Shown: positions 1 to 6,526 of the stretch, piece after piece
How the letters are laid out: the number at the start of each line of letters is the position of its first letter
Numbering within the stretch: position 1 is the first letter of the stretch
From: Candidatus Firestoneibacteriota bacterium
GTDB taxonomy: Bacteria > JACRDZ01
Reading direction: 5' to 3'
Length of the DNA stretch: 13,618 nucleotides
Assembly: GCA_016212735.1 (NCBI GenBank)
Contig: JACRDZ010000026.1
Span: 1 to 13,618, forward strand
The notes under the pieces: model-generated
The model's database searches: none
Seen by the model: the letters and a program-made list of their open reading frames with translations, nothing else
Told to the model about the DNA's origin: nothing
Program-made: the position numbers and the translations under genes

Positions 1-1224
1 CCCGCCGCCTGTAAAAAAATAATATTGTGTGTTTTCCATAACTGATAAATAAAGACCAGGACATAAATCTTTAAATTCCTGAAGTGTATCTCCTCCGCCG
101 TACATTTTTAGAGCAATCCTGTTTTTATCTATTGCTGAATCAAGAGAGAAAGACCCCTGTGTGAAATGAGGTGTATATCCCATTACAGCATTTACAAATA
201 TTGTTTTTGCATTTAATATTTTATCTGTAACAAAAGAGTCATTAAATGATTTTGGGTCTATATCTAGTATATAATTATATTTATTGCCTTCCTTAAAATC
301 TTTTATTGAAATAGTTCTGAATTTGCCTTCAATTTTTCCTTCCATTGTTTCTGATTCAACAATATATGGAAGTTCAATGATTTTTTTGTTTTCTCTGTCC
401 TTTTCAACAAGGTCTTTTGCCTGCAATATATCACTGTCTGAAACACCTTCTATTTTAATGCCATATTTTGCACAAAGAAAAGTATTATAAATAACACCTC
501 CTAAAATGATATTGTCGGATTTCTCATAAATTGAATAAAGTGGTTTTATTTTTGTATCGTATTTTGAACCAGCAACTACTGCAATAAACGGTCTTTCAGG
601 ATTTAAGACATTATTCAGATTAATAATCTCCTGCTGCATCAAAAAACCAGTATATGAAGGAAGGTGTTTTGTAATATCATAAGTTGAAACATGGGACTGC
701 CATGAACCAAAAGCATCATTCACATATATATCAGCAAGCCCAGCAAGTTGACGAGCGAGTTTTTCTCTTATTTTTCCTTCTGATTCTTCACCATAAAACC
801 ATCTTGTATTTGGAAGATAAATTCCTCCTATTTTTCTGTTTCTTAAATCACGAATAGCAAGATTGATCGACGTATCAATTTCAAGAATTCCCAATTTAGG
901 ATCAATATTGAAATCAGGTATATAAAAATCAGTATGTAATTTATGTTTAAGATATTCAACAATAGGGGAAACTGATTCTCCTTGTTTACATGTTATATCA
1001 CCTGTCTTTTTATCTCTGGGTCTGCCTATGTGAGTCATAAGTATTGGTCTGCCGCCGCGTTCTGCAATATGATATAGAGTACCCAATGTGGCATCTATTC
1101 TATAGGGATCTTTAATTTTGCCGTTTTTAACAACATTGTGATCAAATCTTATAAGAACAACTTTTCCGTTCAAATCAGCATTCTGTATTAAAGGCAAGTT
1201 TGGTTCTAATCCTTGATATGACAT
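1..1224 (-). CDS. Divergent phosphoglycerate kinase, C-terminus cut by window edge
   Basis: Phosphoglycerate kinase (PGK) fold protein; canonical members move phosphate between 1,3-bisphosphoglycerate and ADP in cytosolic glycolysis. I translated 408 residues from the ATG at 1224; the reading runs off the window at FFTGGG, a motif near the PGK C-terminus, so roughly the last 20 residues are missing. Seen: RFDHN (usual RxDxNVP), THIGRP (SHLGRP), NTRW (ENTRF), NDAFG, GFLMQQE, AGSKYDTK with both lysines, and GGGDT. Unusual: after NDAFG the protein has SWQSHVST where PGKs have TAHRAHAST, so that arginine is absent. VNAVMGYTP replaces the nucleotide-loop NGPMGVFE, losing the glutamate. An AGGAGA ribosome-binding site precedes the start. 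It is third in an operon, 17 bases after the cytochrome b5-like gene. Family assignment is secure. Normal glycolytic activity is doubtful, hence no gene symbol. Confidence 0.88.
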   Translation of the reverse strand, partial: MSYQGLEPNLPLIQNADLNGKVVLIRFDHNVVKNGKIKDPYRIDATLGTLYHIAERGGRPILMTHIGRPRDKKTGDITCKQGESVSPIVEYLKHKLHTDFYIPDFNIDPKLGILEIDTSINLAIRDLRNRKIGGIYLPNTRWFYGEESEGKIREKLARQLAGLADIYVNDAFGSWQSHVSTYDITKHLPSYTGFLMQQEIINLNNVLNPERPFIAVVAGSKYDTKIKPLYSIYEKSDNIILGGVIYNTFLCAKYGIKIEGVSDSDILQAKDLVEKDRENKKIIELPYIVESETMEGKIEGKFRTISIKDFKEGNKYNYILDIDPKSFNDSFVTDKILNAKTIFVNAVMGYTPHFTQGSFSLDSAIDKNRIALKMYGGGDTLQEFKDLCPGLYLSVMENTQYYFFTGGG

Positions 1225-1241
1225 GATTTTCTCCTATATAA

Positions 1242-1625
1242 TTAAATCCATCGCCAGATAGATAAAATAAAACTGATTATAATAACAATAAATAAGTTTA
1301 AATAAGCTATAAAATAAAAAAGTTTTTTATGAATTGACATGGTTTTTGCTTCAGATGTTATAAGAAGATTACCTTTAACTGTTTGAGAAAAAATTTTGTC
1401 TTCTCCATGCGGAGCTTGTGATAAGCAGTCTGTCAGGTCTATTCCTGCATGATGTCTTCCCGCATGTATTCCATTTTTCCACAATTTGCTCTCTGTTACA
1501 TCATAGACCTTACCTTTATATGCAATATATGAAGGATGTCCATCCTTCCCGTTAAAAAAACTTAAAATAAAACAAGTGAAATTTTCAATTATATCTTCTG
1601 CTTTTGTTATTTTTTTCTTTTTCAA
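1242..1625 (-). CDS. Membrane-anchored cytochrome b5-like haem-binding protein
   Basis: A 127-residue protein with a cytochrome b5-like haem/steroid-binding domain (about residues 25-90) followed by one hydrophobic C-terminal segment (about 103-125), a tail anchor. Domain marks are YIAYKGKVYDVTES, then LWKNGIHAGRHHAGIDLT and APHGED; the histidines in GIHAGRHHAG and APHG are the likely axial haem ligands by comparison with the family. The only plausible start is TTG at 1625, overlapping the TGA stop of the preceding cytochrome c gene as TTGA; no strong ribosome-binding site is visible, which fits translational coupling. No signal peptide is seen, so which side of the membrane holds the haem domain is unclear. 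Role inferred: an electron carrier working with the neighbouring c-type cytochrome. Confidence 0.85.
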   Translation of the reverse strand: MKKKKITKAEDIIENFTCFILSFFNGKDGHPSYIAYKGKVYDVTESKLWKNGIHAGRHHAGIDLTDCLSQAPHGEDKIFSQTVKGNLLITSEAKTMSIHKKLFYFIAYLNLFIVIIISFILSIWRWI

Positions 1626-1831
1626 CCTGGGACTGATAAAGAAAGAAAATAACCTTTTCCCATTTCAGTTAAACTGCTGCCACCAGATGGATCAATATGG
1701 CACGATTTACATTCATTCCCTGTTTTATTTGCATATTCTTCAGTTGAATAGCATACATTGAAAGAAACTAATATGGTAAAAATAATATTGAAAATCAATA
1801 AGACTTTTTTTTGTTTATTTGTTAAAAACAT
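1622..1831 (-). CDS. Small exported monohaem c-type cytochrome
   Basis: A 69-residue protein: basic N-terminus (MFLTNKQKK), a hydrophobic signal segment (about residues 10-28), then a short mature part with one haem-attachment motif CKSCH followed by IDPSGGSSLTEMGKGY. CxxCH followed by a P-GG-L pattern recurs in small periplasmic c-type cytochromes. I chose ATG 1831 over the in-frame ATG at 1867 because AAAGG lies 8 bases before 1831, while nothing resembling a ribosome-binding site precedes 1867. It is the first gene of an operon with the cytochrome b5-like and PGK-like genes; its stop overlaps the next start. The mature part ends about 25 residues after the haem motif, so no distal Met ligand domain of usual size exists; M at EMG or a partner may supply the sixth ligand. 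Confidence 0.85.
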   Translation of the reverse strand: MFLTNKQKKVLLIFNIIFTILVSFNVCYSTEEYANKTGNECKSCHIDPSGGSSLTEMGKGYFLSLSVPG

Positions 1832-1954
1832 TTCAATAACCTTTTGTATTTTAGAATATAATACCATAAATCAATTTTTTTTCATATATTTTTATATGGA
1901 GTTTATCTTTAAAATAAGCTAAAATATTAATACAATCATGAGGATAATAGAGAT
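1832..1954. promoter_or_regulatory. Divergent intergenic region between cytochrome operon and CDF gene
   Basis: This AT-rich 123-bp gap must carry start signals for both the minus-strand cytochrome operon and the plus-strand transporter. On the minus strand TTGATT followed after 15 bases by TAAAAT is a weak promoter candidate. On the plus strand GAGG at 1941-1944 is the likely ribosome-binding site for the transporter; no convincing -35/-10 pair stands out there. Confidence 0.4.
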
Positions 1955-2833
1955 ATGACAACTTCTATTCAGGATCATTATAAAAATATCAGATATGTAT
2001 TTATACTTACTTTGATTTTTAATTGGGCAGTAGCTCTGGCAAAGATTTATTATGGTTTTTTCAGCAATTGCATAAGCATGAGTGCTGATGGTTTCCATTC
2101 TTTATCAGACGGAGCATCCAATATAATCGGTATTATAGGTATACATTTTGCCAGTCAACCTGTTGATACAGATCATCCTTATGGACATAAAAAATATGAA
2201 ACCCTTTTTTCTATGGGAATTGCTCTTTTACTTTTTCTCCTGGCTTTTAATTTAATTATAAAAGGGATAAACCAATTAAACAATCCTGTTATTCCTAAAA
2301 TTGATATGATAAGTTTTGTAATAATGATTATTACAATGTTAGTTAATATTATTGTGATGAAATATGAATATAAAAAAGGGAAACAACTTGGAAGTGATCT
2401 ACTTACATCAGATGCAATGCATACAAAAGCTGATATTCTAACTTCATTATCAGTTATAATTTCGCTTATTTTCATTAAATCGGGGTACCCGATTATTGAT
2501 CCTATTTCTACTATAGTAATTTCAATATTCATAGCATTTGCTGGTTACAATATAATAAAAAAGGGATCTCAAACACTATGTGATACACAAGCTATTGTAG
2601 ACGTAAAAAAAATATTTGATATTGTTTTAAAAATAGATGGAGTAAAAACATGTCATAAAATAAGGACCCGAGGCAGATTGGATGATATACATATTGACAT
2701 GCATGTGCAGGTAAACCCTGATATGCATATTGATAATGCGCATAAAATATGTTACAAAATAGAAAATTCGATAAAAAAAGAAATTCCAGAAATTACTGAT
2801 GTTATAATTCATATAGAACCGAAAGAAAGATAG
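1955..2833 (+). CDS. Cation diffusion facilitator (CDF) family metal efflux transporter
   Basis: A 292-residue inner-membrane antiporter of the CDF family, which exports divalent metals (Zn, Fe, Mn or similar) in exchange for protons. The first ~200 residues hold six hydrophobic segments. Segment 2 has SADGFHSLSDG (H48 and D52) and segment 5 has SDAMHTKAD (H156 and D160); these two H-x3-D pairs form the transport site in the family and point to a Zn-type tetrahedral site. The DHPYGHKKYE motif (from about residue 73) lies between segments 2 and 3. The C-terminal ~85 residues form the usual cytosolic domain with DDIHIDMHVQVNP and the ending VIIHIEP. Length is typical. It is transcribed away from the cytochrome operon; 108 bases separate it from the epimerase gene, which seems to have its own promoter. 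Metal specificity cannot be read with certainty. Confidence 0.93.
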   Translation: MTTSIQDHYKNIRYVFILTLIFNWAVALAKIYYGFFSNCISMSADGFHSLSDGASNIIGIIGIHFASQPVDTDHPYGHKKYETLFSMGIALLLFLLAFNLIIKGINQLNNPVIPKIDMISFVIMIITMLVNIIVMKYEYKKGKQLGSDLLTSDAMHTKADILTSLSVIISLIFIKSGYPIIDPISTIVISIFIAFAGYNIIKKGSQTLCDTQAIVDVKKIFDIVLKIDGVKTCHKIRTRGRLDDIHIDMHVQVNPDMHIDNAHKICYKIENSIKKEIPEITDVIIHIEPKER

Positions 2834-2874
2834 AATAGAACTAAACAAAATTTGGATCCAGGGAAATATACAAG

Positions 2875-2903
2875 TTGATTTTAAAGTTTTATTAGGTTAA
2901 AAT
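2875..2903 (+). promoter_or_regulatory. Candidate sigma70-type promoter for the epimerase gene
   Basis: TTGATT at 2875-2880 and TAAAAT at 2898-2903 are 17 bases apart, 38 bases before the epimerase ATG, with a GAGG ribosome-binding site at 2931-2934. Called by eye only; AT-rich DNA yields such pairs by chance. Confidence 0.45.
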
Positions 2904-2941
2904 TAATAAGTTTAATAATTAAAATTAAAAGAGGATATAAT

Positions 2942-3970
2942 ATGAAAGTCCTTGTAACAGGAGGCTGTGGTTTTTTAGGTTCGCATGTCTGTGAATTTTA
3001 TAGAAATAAAAATAATGAAGTTATTTCTTATGACAATATGACCAAACATGAGCTAACAAGAACAGGTTTCGCAACAGAACAGGCAAGAAATTATAACTGG
3101 GATTATTTAAAAAATCTCGGTGTTAAAATGGTAAAAGCAGATATTAGAAATTTTGAAGAATTGAAAGACAATGCGCAGGGTTGTGATTATATAATTCATA
3201 CTGCTGCTCAACCGGCGATGACAATAAGCTGGGAGGACCCGCGGCTGGATTTATCAACGAATCTTTTAGGGACATTCAATGTATTGGAAACAGCAAGGGA
3301 ACTTAATATCCCTGTCGCTTCCTGCGCTACAATTCACATTTACGGGAATAAAATTAATAATACACTTACTGAAGGATATATAAGCTATAAACGAAATCCT
3401 GAAACTATAGATGAATCTCACCCAACTCTTGAAGGAACTATTACACCTCTGCATGCTTCAAAAGGAGCAGGGGATATATATGTGAAAACTTATATTGATA
3501 CGTACAAACTTCATGCAGCAAGCTTCAGACTGTCAGGTATTTATGGGACAAGACAATTTGGAGGTGAAGATCATGGATGGGTGGCTAATTTTTCTATCAG
3601 GAGTGTATTAGGATGGCCGATTACTATATTCGGTATTGGCAAACAGGTTAGAGATATTATATACGCTACAGATGTTTGTGAAGCATTTGATGCATTTTAT
3701 AGAACAAGAGCTTCTGGGGTTTATAATATAGGCGGCGGACCGGAAACAGCAATATCTTTATTAAGTTGCATAAATATTTTAGAGGATTTAATCGATAAAC
3801 GACCAGAAGTGAAATTTGCACCTGACAGACTCGGAGATCTTAGATATTTCATATGTAATATAGATAAAGCGAAAAAATATTTGGGCTGGCAGCCTAAGAT
3901 TATGCCGAAAGACGGAATTCAAAGACTGGTAAATTGGATAAAAGAAAATAGAAATAAATTTATTCAATAA
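2942..3970 (+). CDS. NAD-dependent nucleotide-sugar epimerase, CDP-paratose 2-epimerase-like SDR
   Basis: A 342-residue extended short-chain dehydrogenase/reductase acting on a nucleotide-activated sugar for cell-surface polysaccharide. The N-terminus has the NAD-binding TGGCGFLGSH loop (residues 6-15), then HTAAQPAM (86-93) and NLLGTFNVLE. The closest family I recognise is CDP-tyvelose/CDP-paratose 2-epimerase, from GIYGTRQFGGEDHGWVANF and FGIGKQVRDI followed by YNIGGG. Odd: the catalytic YxxxK is LHASK, with Leu170 where Tyr is expected; Lys174 and Thr130 (in SCAT) are kept. The codons CTG CAT GCT TCA AAA leave no doubt. GAGG lies 7 bases before the start. A 14-base gap follows, then a truncated sugar nucleotidyltransferase start, so this was probably part of a nucleotide-sugar operon. 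Substrate unknown. Confidence 0.88.
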   Translation: MKVLVTGGCGFLGSHVCEFYRNKNNEVISYDNMTKHELTRTGFATEQARNYNWDYLKNLGVKMVKADIRNFEELKDNAQGCDYIIHTAAQPAMTISWEDPRLDLSTNLLGTFNVLETARELNIPVASCATIHIYGNKINNTLTEGYISYKRNPETIDESHPTLEGTITPLHASKGAGDIYVKTYIDTYKLHAASFRLSGIYGTRQFGGEDHGWVANFSIRSVLGWPITIFGIGKQVRDIIYATDVCEAFDAFYRTRASGVYNIGGGPETAISLLSCINILEDLIDKRPEVKFAPDRLGDLRYFICNIDKAKKYLGWQPKIMPKDGIQRLVNWIKENRNKFIQ

Positions 3971-3984
3971 TGGAGTAAAAATAT

Positions 3985-4068
3985 ATGAAAGCTATAGTTT
4001 TAGCTGGTAGGCTGGGGAAAAGACTTGATGATATTTCTGCTATAAAAAATAATTATTTTTTTCTATAA
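3985..4068 (+). pseudogene. 5' stub of a sugar-phosphate nucleotidyltransferase gene
   Basis: After the epimerase stop and a GGAG ribosome-binding site, an ATG opens a 27-residue reading, MKAIVLAGRLGKRLDDIS and on, matching the start of nucleoside-diphosphate-sugar pyrophosphorylases (usual MKAIILAGGLGTRL, the nucleotide-binding loop). These enzymes charge a sugar phosphate with a nucleotide and sit next to SDR epimerases in many operons. The match stops after about 20 codons; the reading then runs into A/T-rich sequence and the 3' end of the opposing radical SAM gene, whose stop it overlaps. One loop glycine is also Arg (AGRLG). More than 200 codons are missing, so it is a remnant from a deletion or replacement. 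A chance match is unlikely given the start site, ribosome-binding site and neighbour. Confidence 0.72.
4044..4061. repeat. Perfect 18-bp A/T palindrome at the gene-replacement junction
   Basis: Six A, TAA, then TTA and six T make a perfect palindrome. It spans the point where the nucleotidyltransferase similarity ends and the radical SAM gene stops (4053). It may work as a weak two-way transcription end, since genes converge here, or it may be the scar of a rearrangement. Such A/T palindromes also arise by chance. Confidence 0.45.
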
Positions 4069-5516
4069 CCTATTTTGTCATAACCTAAAATATTTTTTAA
4101 TCCTAAATAAATGTTATTTAAATGATAGGATTTAAAATCACTTAAAAATCCTTTCACCTCATTGCCAAATACTGTTACTGGCATCTTTTTTGAAAATAAT
4201 CTTGTGTTAATAAAAGAAAGAGTATGCCCGTTGTACCAATAACGCCACCCTTTTTTAATCATAGTATTTATTAGATATTCATCCATAGCTATAATATCAT
4301 CAATAGTGACATTTTGTTTTATTATTGTAGGTGTTTCTCTATTATCCACATCATTCCATGTTTTCATATTCAAATATCCTTCAGATTTTGCATCTAAATA
4401 GTATTGAGTTCCAGGATTCGGAGTTGCAATATGAAAATGACAATAAAATGTCGGCAATTCTGAAGCCAGATGAATAGTATCTTTCATTTCCTGAATAGTT
4501 TCTCCAGGATTAGCTAACATCCAAAACGCATTGCAGACAATATCAAGCTTAAAGCAATTATTTGCGAAGTCTATTACTTGTTGAACAGTTGTTTTTTTAT
4601 TCATTATTTCTTTTAACACCCTGTCATTCCCTGATTCAGCTCCATATGATATATAATGAAAATTACCTTCTTTCATATTTTTTAACATATCATAATCCAA
4701 TAAATTAGCTCTGCCGCAACAAGACATTTCTAAATCAGTAATTTTTTTTGTTATTTCACAAAGATTTAATAACCAGTTTTTATTTACTCCCATATCATTA
4801 TCACAAAAATTTATTCTATAAGTGTTAAATTTATCTTTAAGATATTGTATTTCTTTTATTACATTATCAACAGATCTTTGACGATATGGACCAGCAATAT
4901 TACGTAAAGCAGGTTGACACATTTTACAATTAAAAGGGCATGATTGAGAACTTATTAAATGCCATGTTATTTTTTTTCTATTTAGAGATTGGTGGTACAA
5001 TTTATCATTAAAAAATATTCTATCAGGTATTGGAAGAATATTTAGATCTTCTAAAAAAGCTCTTTTTTCATTTCGAATTATTTCTCCATTTATTTTATAC
5101 CATAATCCTTCAATATTTCTAAAATTATTACCTTTTATAATTGCATTAGCTATTTCTAAAAAAGTATATTCTCCCTCACCTAAAACAACCATATCAACAT
5201 AACTATTATTTATCGATTCCTCTGGTACTAATGTTGCATGAGGCCCCCCAAATACTACAATAGCTTTATTGTTTATTTTTTTTATATGCTCTGCTAGTTT
5301 ATTTGCCTCTTTTATTGTCATAAAAGTCACGGATAATCCAACAAGGATTTTATCACCACAATAATTTATTTTATAAGGATCGTCACCTTTATTAGAATCA
5401 ATATCATAAATATTATCATAATTATTTTTTTTTAAGACTGTTGCAAGTAAACGTAATCCTAAAGGTGGGACATTAAATTTTGCGAGACCAGAAGGTTGAA
5501 TTAAAAATATTTTCAT
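4053..5516 (-). CDS. B12-binding radical SAM enzyme, function unknown
   Basis: A 487-residue cytosolic protein. Residues ~1-130 form a B12-binding-like domain (FLIQPSG, PPLGLRLLATVL, FGGPHATLVPEE and VVLGEGEYTFLEI). Residues ~185-400 form the radical SAM barrel, with the 4Fe-4S ligands C193, C197 and C200 in SCPFNCKMC and the typical YGAESGNDRVLKEIMNKK segment. This layout is shared by BchE-like, methylase and ring-forming enzymes; nothing here identifies the substrate. The cobalamin domain lacks the classic DxHxxG, so B12 binding is not assured. AGGAG lies about 11 bases before the ATG. It runs against both neighbours, and its 3' end coincides with the broken nucleotidyltransferase stub, suggesting it arrived by replacement. 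The ~90 residues after the barrel match nothing I know. Confidence 0.9.
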   Translation of the reverse strand: MKIFLIQPSGLAKFNVPPLGLRLLATVLKKNNYDNIYDIDSNKGDDPYKINYCGDKILVGLSVTFMTIKEANKLAEHIKKINNKAIVVFGGPHATLVPEESINNSYVDMVVLGEGEYTFLEIANAIIKGNNFRNIEGLWYKINGEIIRNEKRAFLEDLNILPIPDRIFFNDKLYHQSLNRKKITWHLISSQSCPFNCKMCQPALRNIAGPYRQRSVDNVIKEIQYLKDKFNTYRINFCDNDMGVNKNWLLNLCEITKKITDLEMSCCGRANLLDYDMLKNMKEGNFHYISYGAESGNDRVLKEIMNKKTTVQQVIDFANNCFKLDIVCNAFWMLANPGETIQEMKDTIHLASELPTFYCHFHIATPNPGTQYYLDAKSEGYLNMKTWNDVDNRETPTIIKQNVTIDDIIAMDEYLINTMIKKGWRYWYNGHTLSFINTRLFSKKMPVTVFGNEVKGFLSDFKSYHLNNIYLGLKNILGYDKIGYRKK

Positions 5517-5552
5517 ATTTTACATTACTCCTTTAGATACAAAATTAAGATC

Positions 5553-5581
5553 ATGTTATATATATATATTAGTAAAGTCAA
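5553..5581 (-). promoter_or_regulatory. Candidate promoter for the radical SAM gene
   Basis: On the minus strand TTGACT (5576-5581) is followed after 17 bases by TAACAT (5553-5558), with a TA run between. The -35 is good and the -10 only fair. Confidence 0.35.
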
Positions 5582-5590
5582 GTCTTAATA

Positions 5591-5619
5591 TTGACAATTA
5601 GATCCCTATTTGATATATA
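5591..5619 (+). promoter_or_regulatory. Candidate promoter for the TusA-like gene
   Basis: A perfect -35 box TTGACA (5591-5596) is followed after 17 bases by TATATA (5614-5619). Transcription would begin near 5626, downstream of the earliest in-frame start at 5610, which supports the later ATG at 5652 as the real start of the coding region. Confidence 0.6.
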
Positions 5620-5651
5620 TTCATAAGAATATGATAAAGAGGAATTTTATT

Positions 5652-5891
5652 ATGGATTCTATTATTCCTGATGCTGAACTGGATTGTGTTGGAGTTTATT
5701 GCCCGATACCATTATTCCAGACAATCGAGGAAATCGAAAAAATGGATAAAGGTTCTATATTAAAAGTTGAAGCAGATGACCCTTCAGCATTAAAAGATAT
5801 TGCAGGCTGGGTAAAGAGAACAGGCCACCGTATTATTAAGTTTAAAAAGGATGGCAATTTATTAACATTTTTTATAAAAAAAGGCGGTTAA
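5652..5891 (+). CDS. TusA/SirA-family sulfurtransferase-like protein
   Basis: A 79-residue protein of the TusA/SirA/YedF fold, small cytosolic carriers that hold persulfide sulfur on a cysteine for tRNA thiolation, cofactor synthesis or sulfur metabolism. LDCVGVYCPIPLFQT carries the family CPxP motif with C17 as the expected sulfur-carrying residue; C12 is an extra nearby cysteine. The remainder (VEADDPSALKDIAGWVKRTGHRI) matches the usual DDP segment and helix. ATG 5652 is chosen over upstream in-frame starts because AAAGAGGA sits 8 bases before it, the promoter lies downstream of 5610, and the length then matches the family. It stands alone, with no tus, dsr or hdr partners in view, so its sulfur donor and acceptor are unknown. 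Its 3' end overlaps the opposing outer-membrane pseudogene by 20 bases. Confidence 0.9.
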   Translation: MDSIIPDAELDCVGVYCPIPLFQTIEEIEKMDKGSILKVEADDPSALKDIAGWVKRTGHRIIKFKKDGNLLTFFIKKGG

Positions 5892-6515
5892 AGTATATAT
5901 TAAAATCAACACCTGCTCCTGCAATGATAAAAAATCCATCTTTTCTATTAGGATCTTCCAGATAGATTCCAGATTGAAGAAATAATCGAGGATTTTTATA
6001 ACCCCATAATTTTTCATCTGGAATATAAACAAATATTCCTCCCAGACGTCTACTTGTAAGATCAGTATTAGAAGCGTAAAAAGAATATTGTGAAAGATCT
6101 GTCTGGTTTCTAATAATTGTTTTCCCGAGTTTCATCTGCAATGTTGGCTGTATTATAATTCTATCACTGCTTCCTGAATCTCCATTACCTTTATATTCTT
6201 TTCTTATATCGTCATTGAAATTATTTTTGGAATTGAAGGAAATTGGGTAAGTTCCAAAATAAATTGACATTTCATAACCAAGACGTACTTTAAAAACACC
6301 AATTGGCATCCATTCAGCAGAAACTAAACCAGTAAGATAGGACGGTGTTGCAGTTATTCCAATCCCGTCCTGAAAATATAATCCATTCCATAGAGGAGAA
6401 GTATCTTTATTATATACATTTTGAAACGCTCGATAAACTTGTACTCAACATTATTAATTGAGTATCGAGCAACTACATTAAAATTTTTGTAGTTGCCTGA
6501 TTTATCAGGCTTAAT
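5872..6515 (-). pseudogene. Frameshifted, 5'-truncated outer-membrane protein gene
   Basis: The long reading from 6309 down to 5872 (145 codons) is only the 3' part. In the same frame, similar sequence continues upstream to about 6448 without any ATG, GTG or TTG (NVYNKDTSPLWNGLYFQDGI, then ITATPSYLTGLVSAEW). At about 6421-6426 a shift of one base moves the likely reading to another frame, which continues as NFNVVARYSINNVEYKFIER back to a stop codon at 6516-6518. Joined across the shift, it reads like alternating strands of a beta-barrel. No signal peptide or start codon is present, since the preceding gene's stop lies at 6527. I read it as a barrel protein that lost its N-terminus and one base. 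Function unknown. It may instead be a short ORF starting at ATG 6309, but that lacks a ribosome-binding site and signal peptide. Confidence 0.55.
6428..6510. repeat. Cluster of three adjacent or overlapping hairpins
   Basis: Three inverted repeats lie side by side: GCTCGATA (6428-6435) with TATCGAGC (6463-6470), enclosing TACTCAA/TTGAGTA; GCAACTAC (6469-6476) with GTAGTTGC (6489-6496); and GCCTGA (6495-6500) with TCAGGC (6505-6510). Neighbouring arms share two bases. They sit directly after the stop of the PEGA lipoprotein gene and inside the degraded barrel gene, so they could slow or end transcription. No T-run follows, so a classical terminator is not shown. Confidence 0.6.
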
Positions 6516-6526
6516 TTAACCATGTT

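Noticed and set aside
1576..1761. Plus-strand small hydrophobic open reading
   Set aside because: It overlaps both cytochrome genes in antisense, and haem motifs support the minus strand.
1832..1867. Longer N-terminus for the small c-type cytochrome (start at 1867)
   Set aside because: It would add 12 residues in front of a normal signal peptide, and no ribosome-binding site precedes it.
2179..2848. Minus-strand open readings opposite the CDF transporter
   Set aside because: Antisense shadows of a well-supported gene, with compositions typical of reversed AT-rich coding sequence.
5553..5571. TA dinucleotide run as a microsatellite of interest
   Set aside because: Short and unremarkable in DNA this AT-rich; more simply part of the radical SAM promoter spacer.
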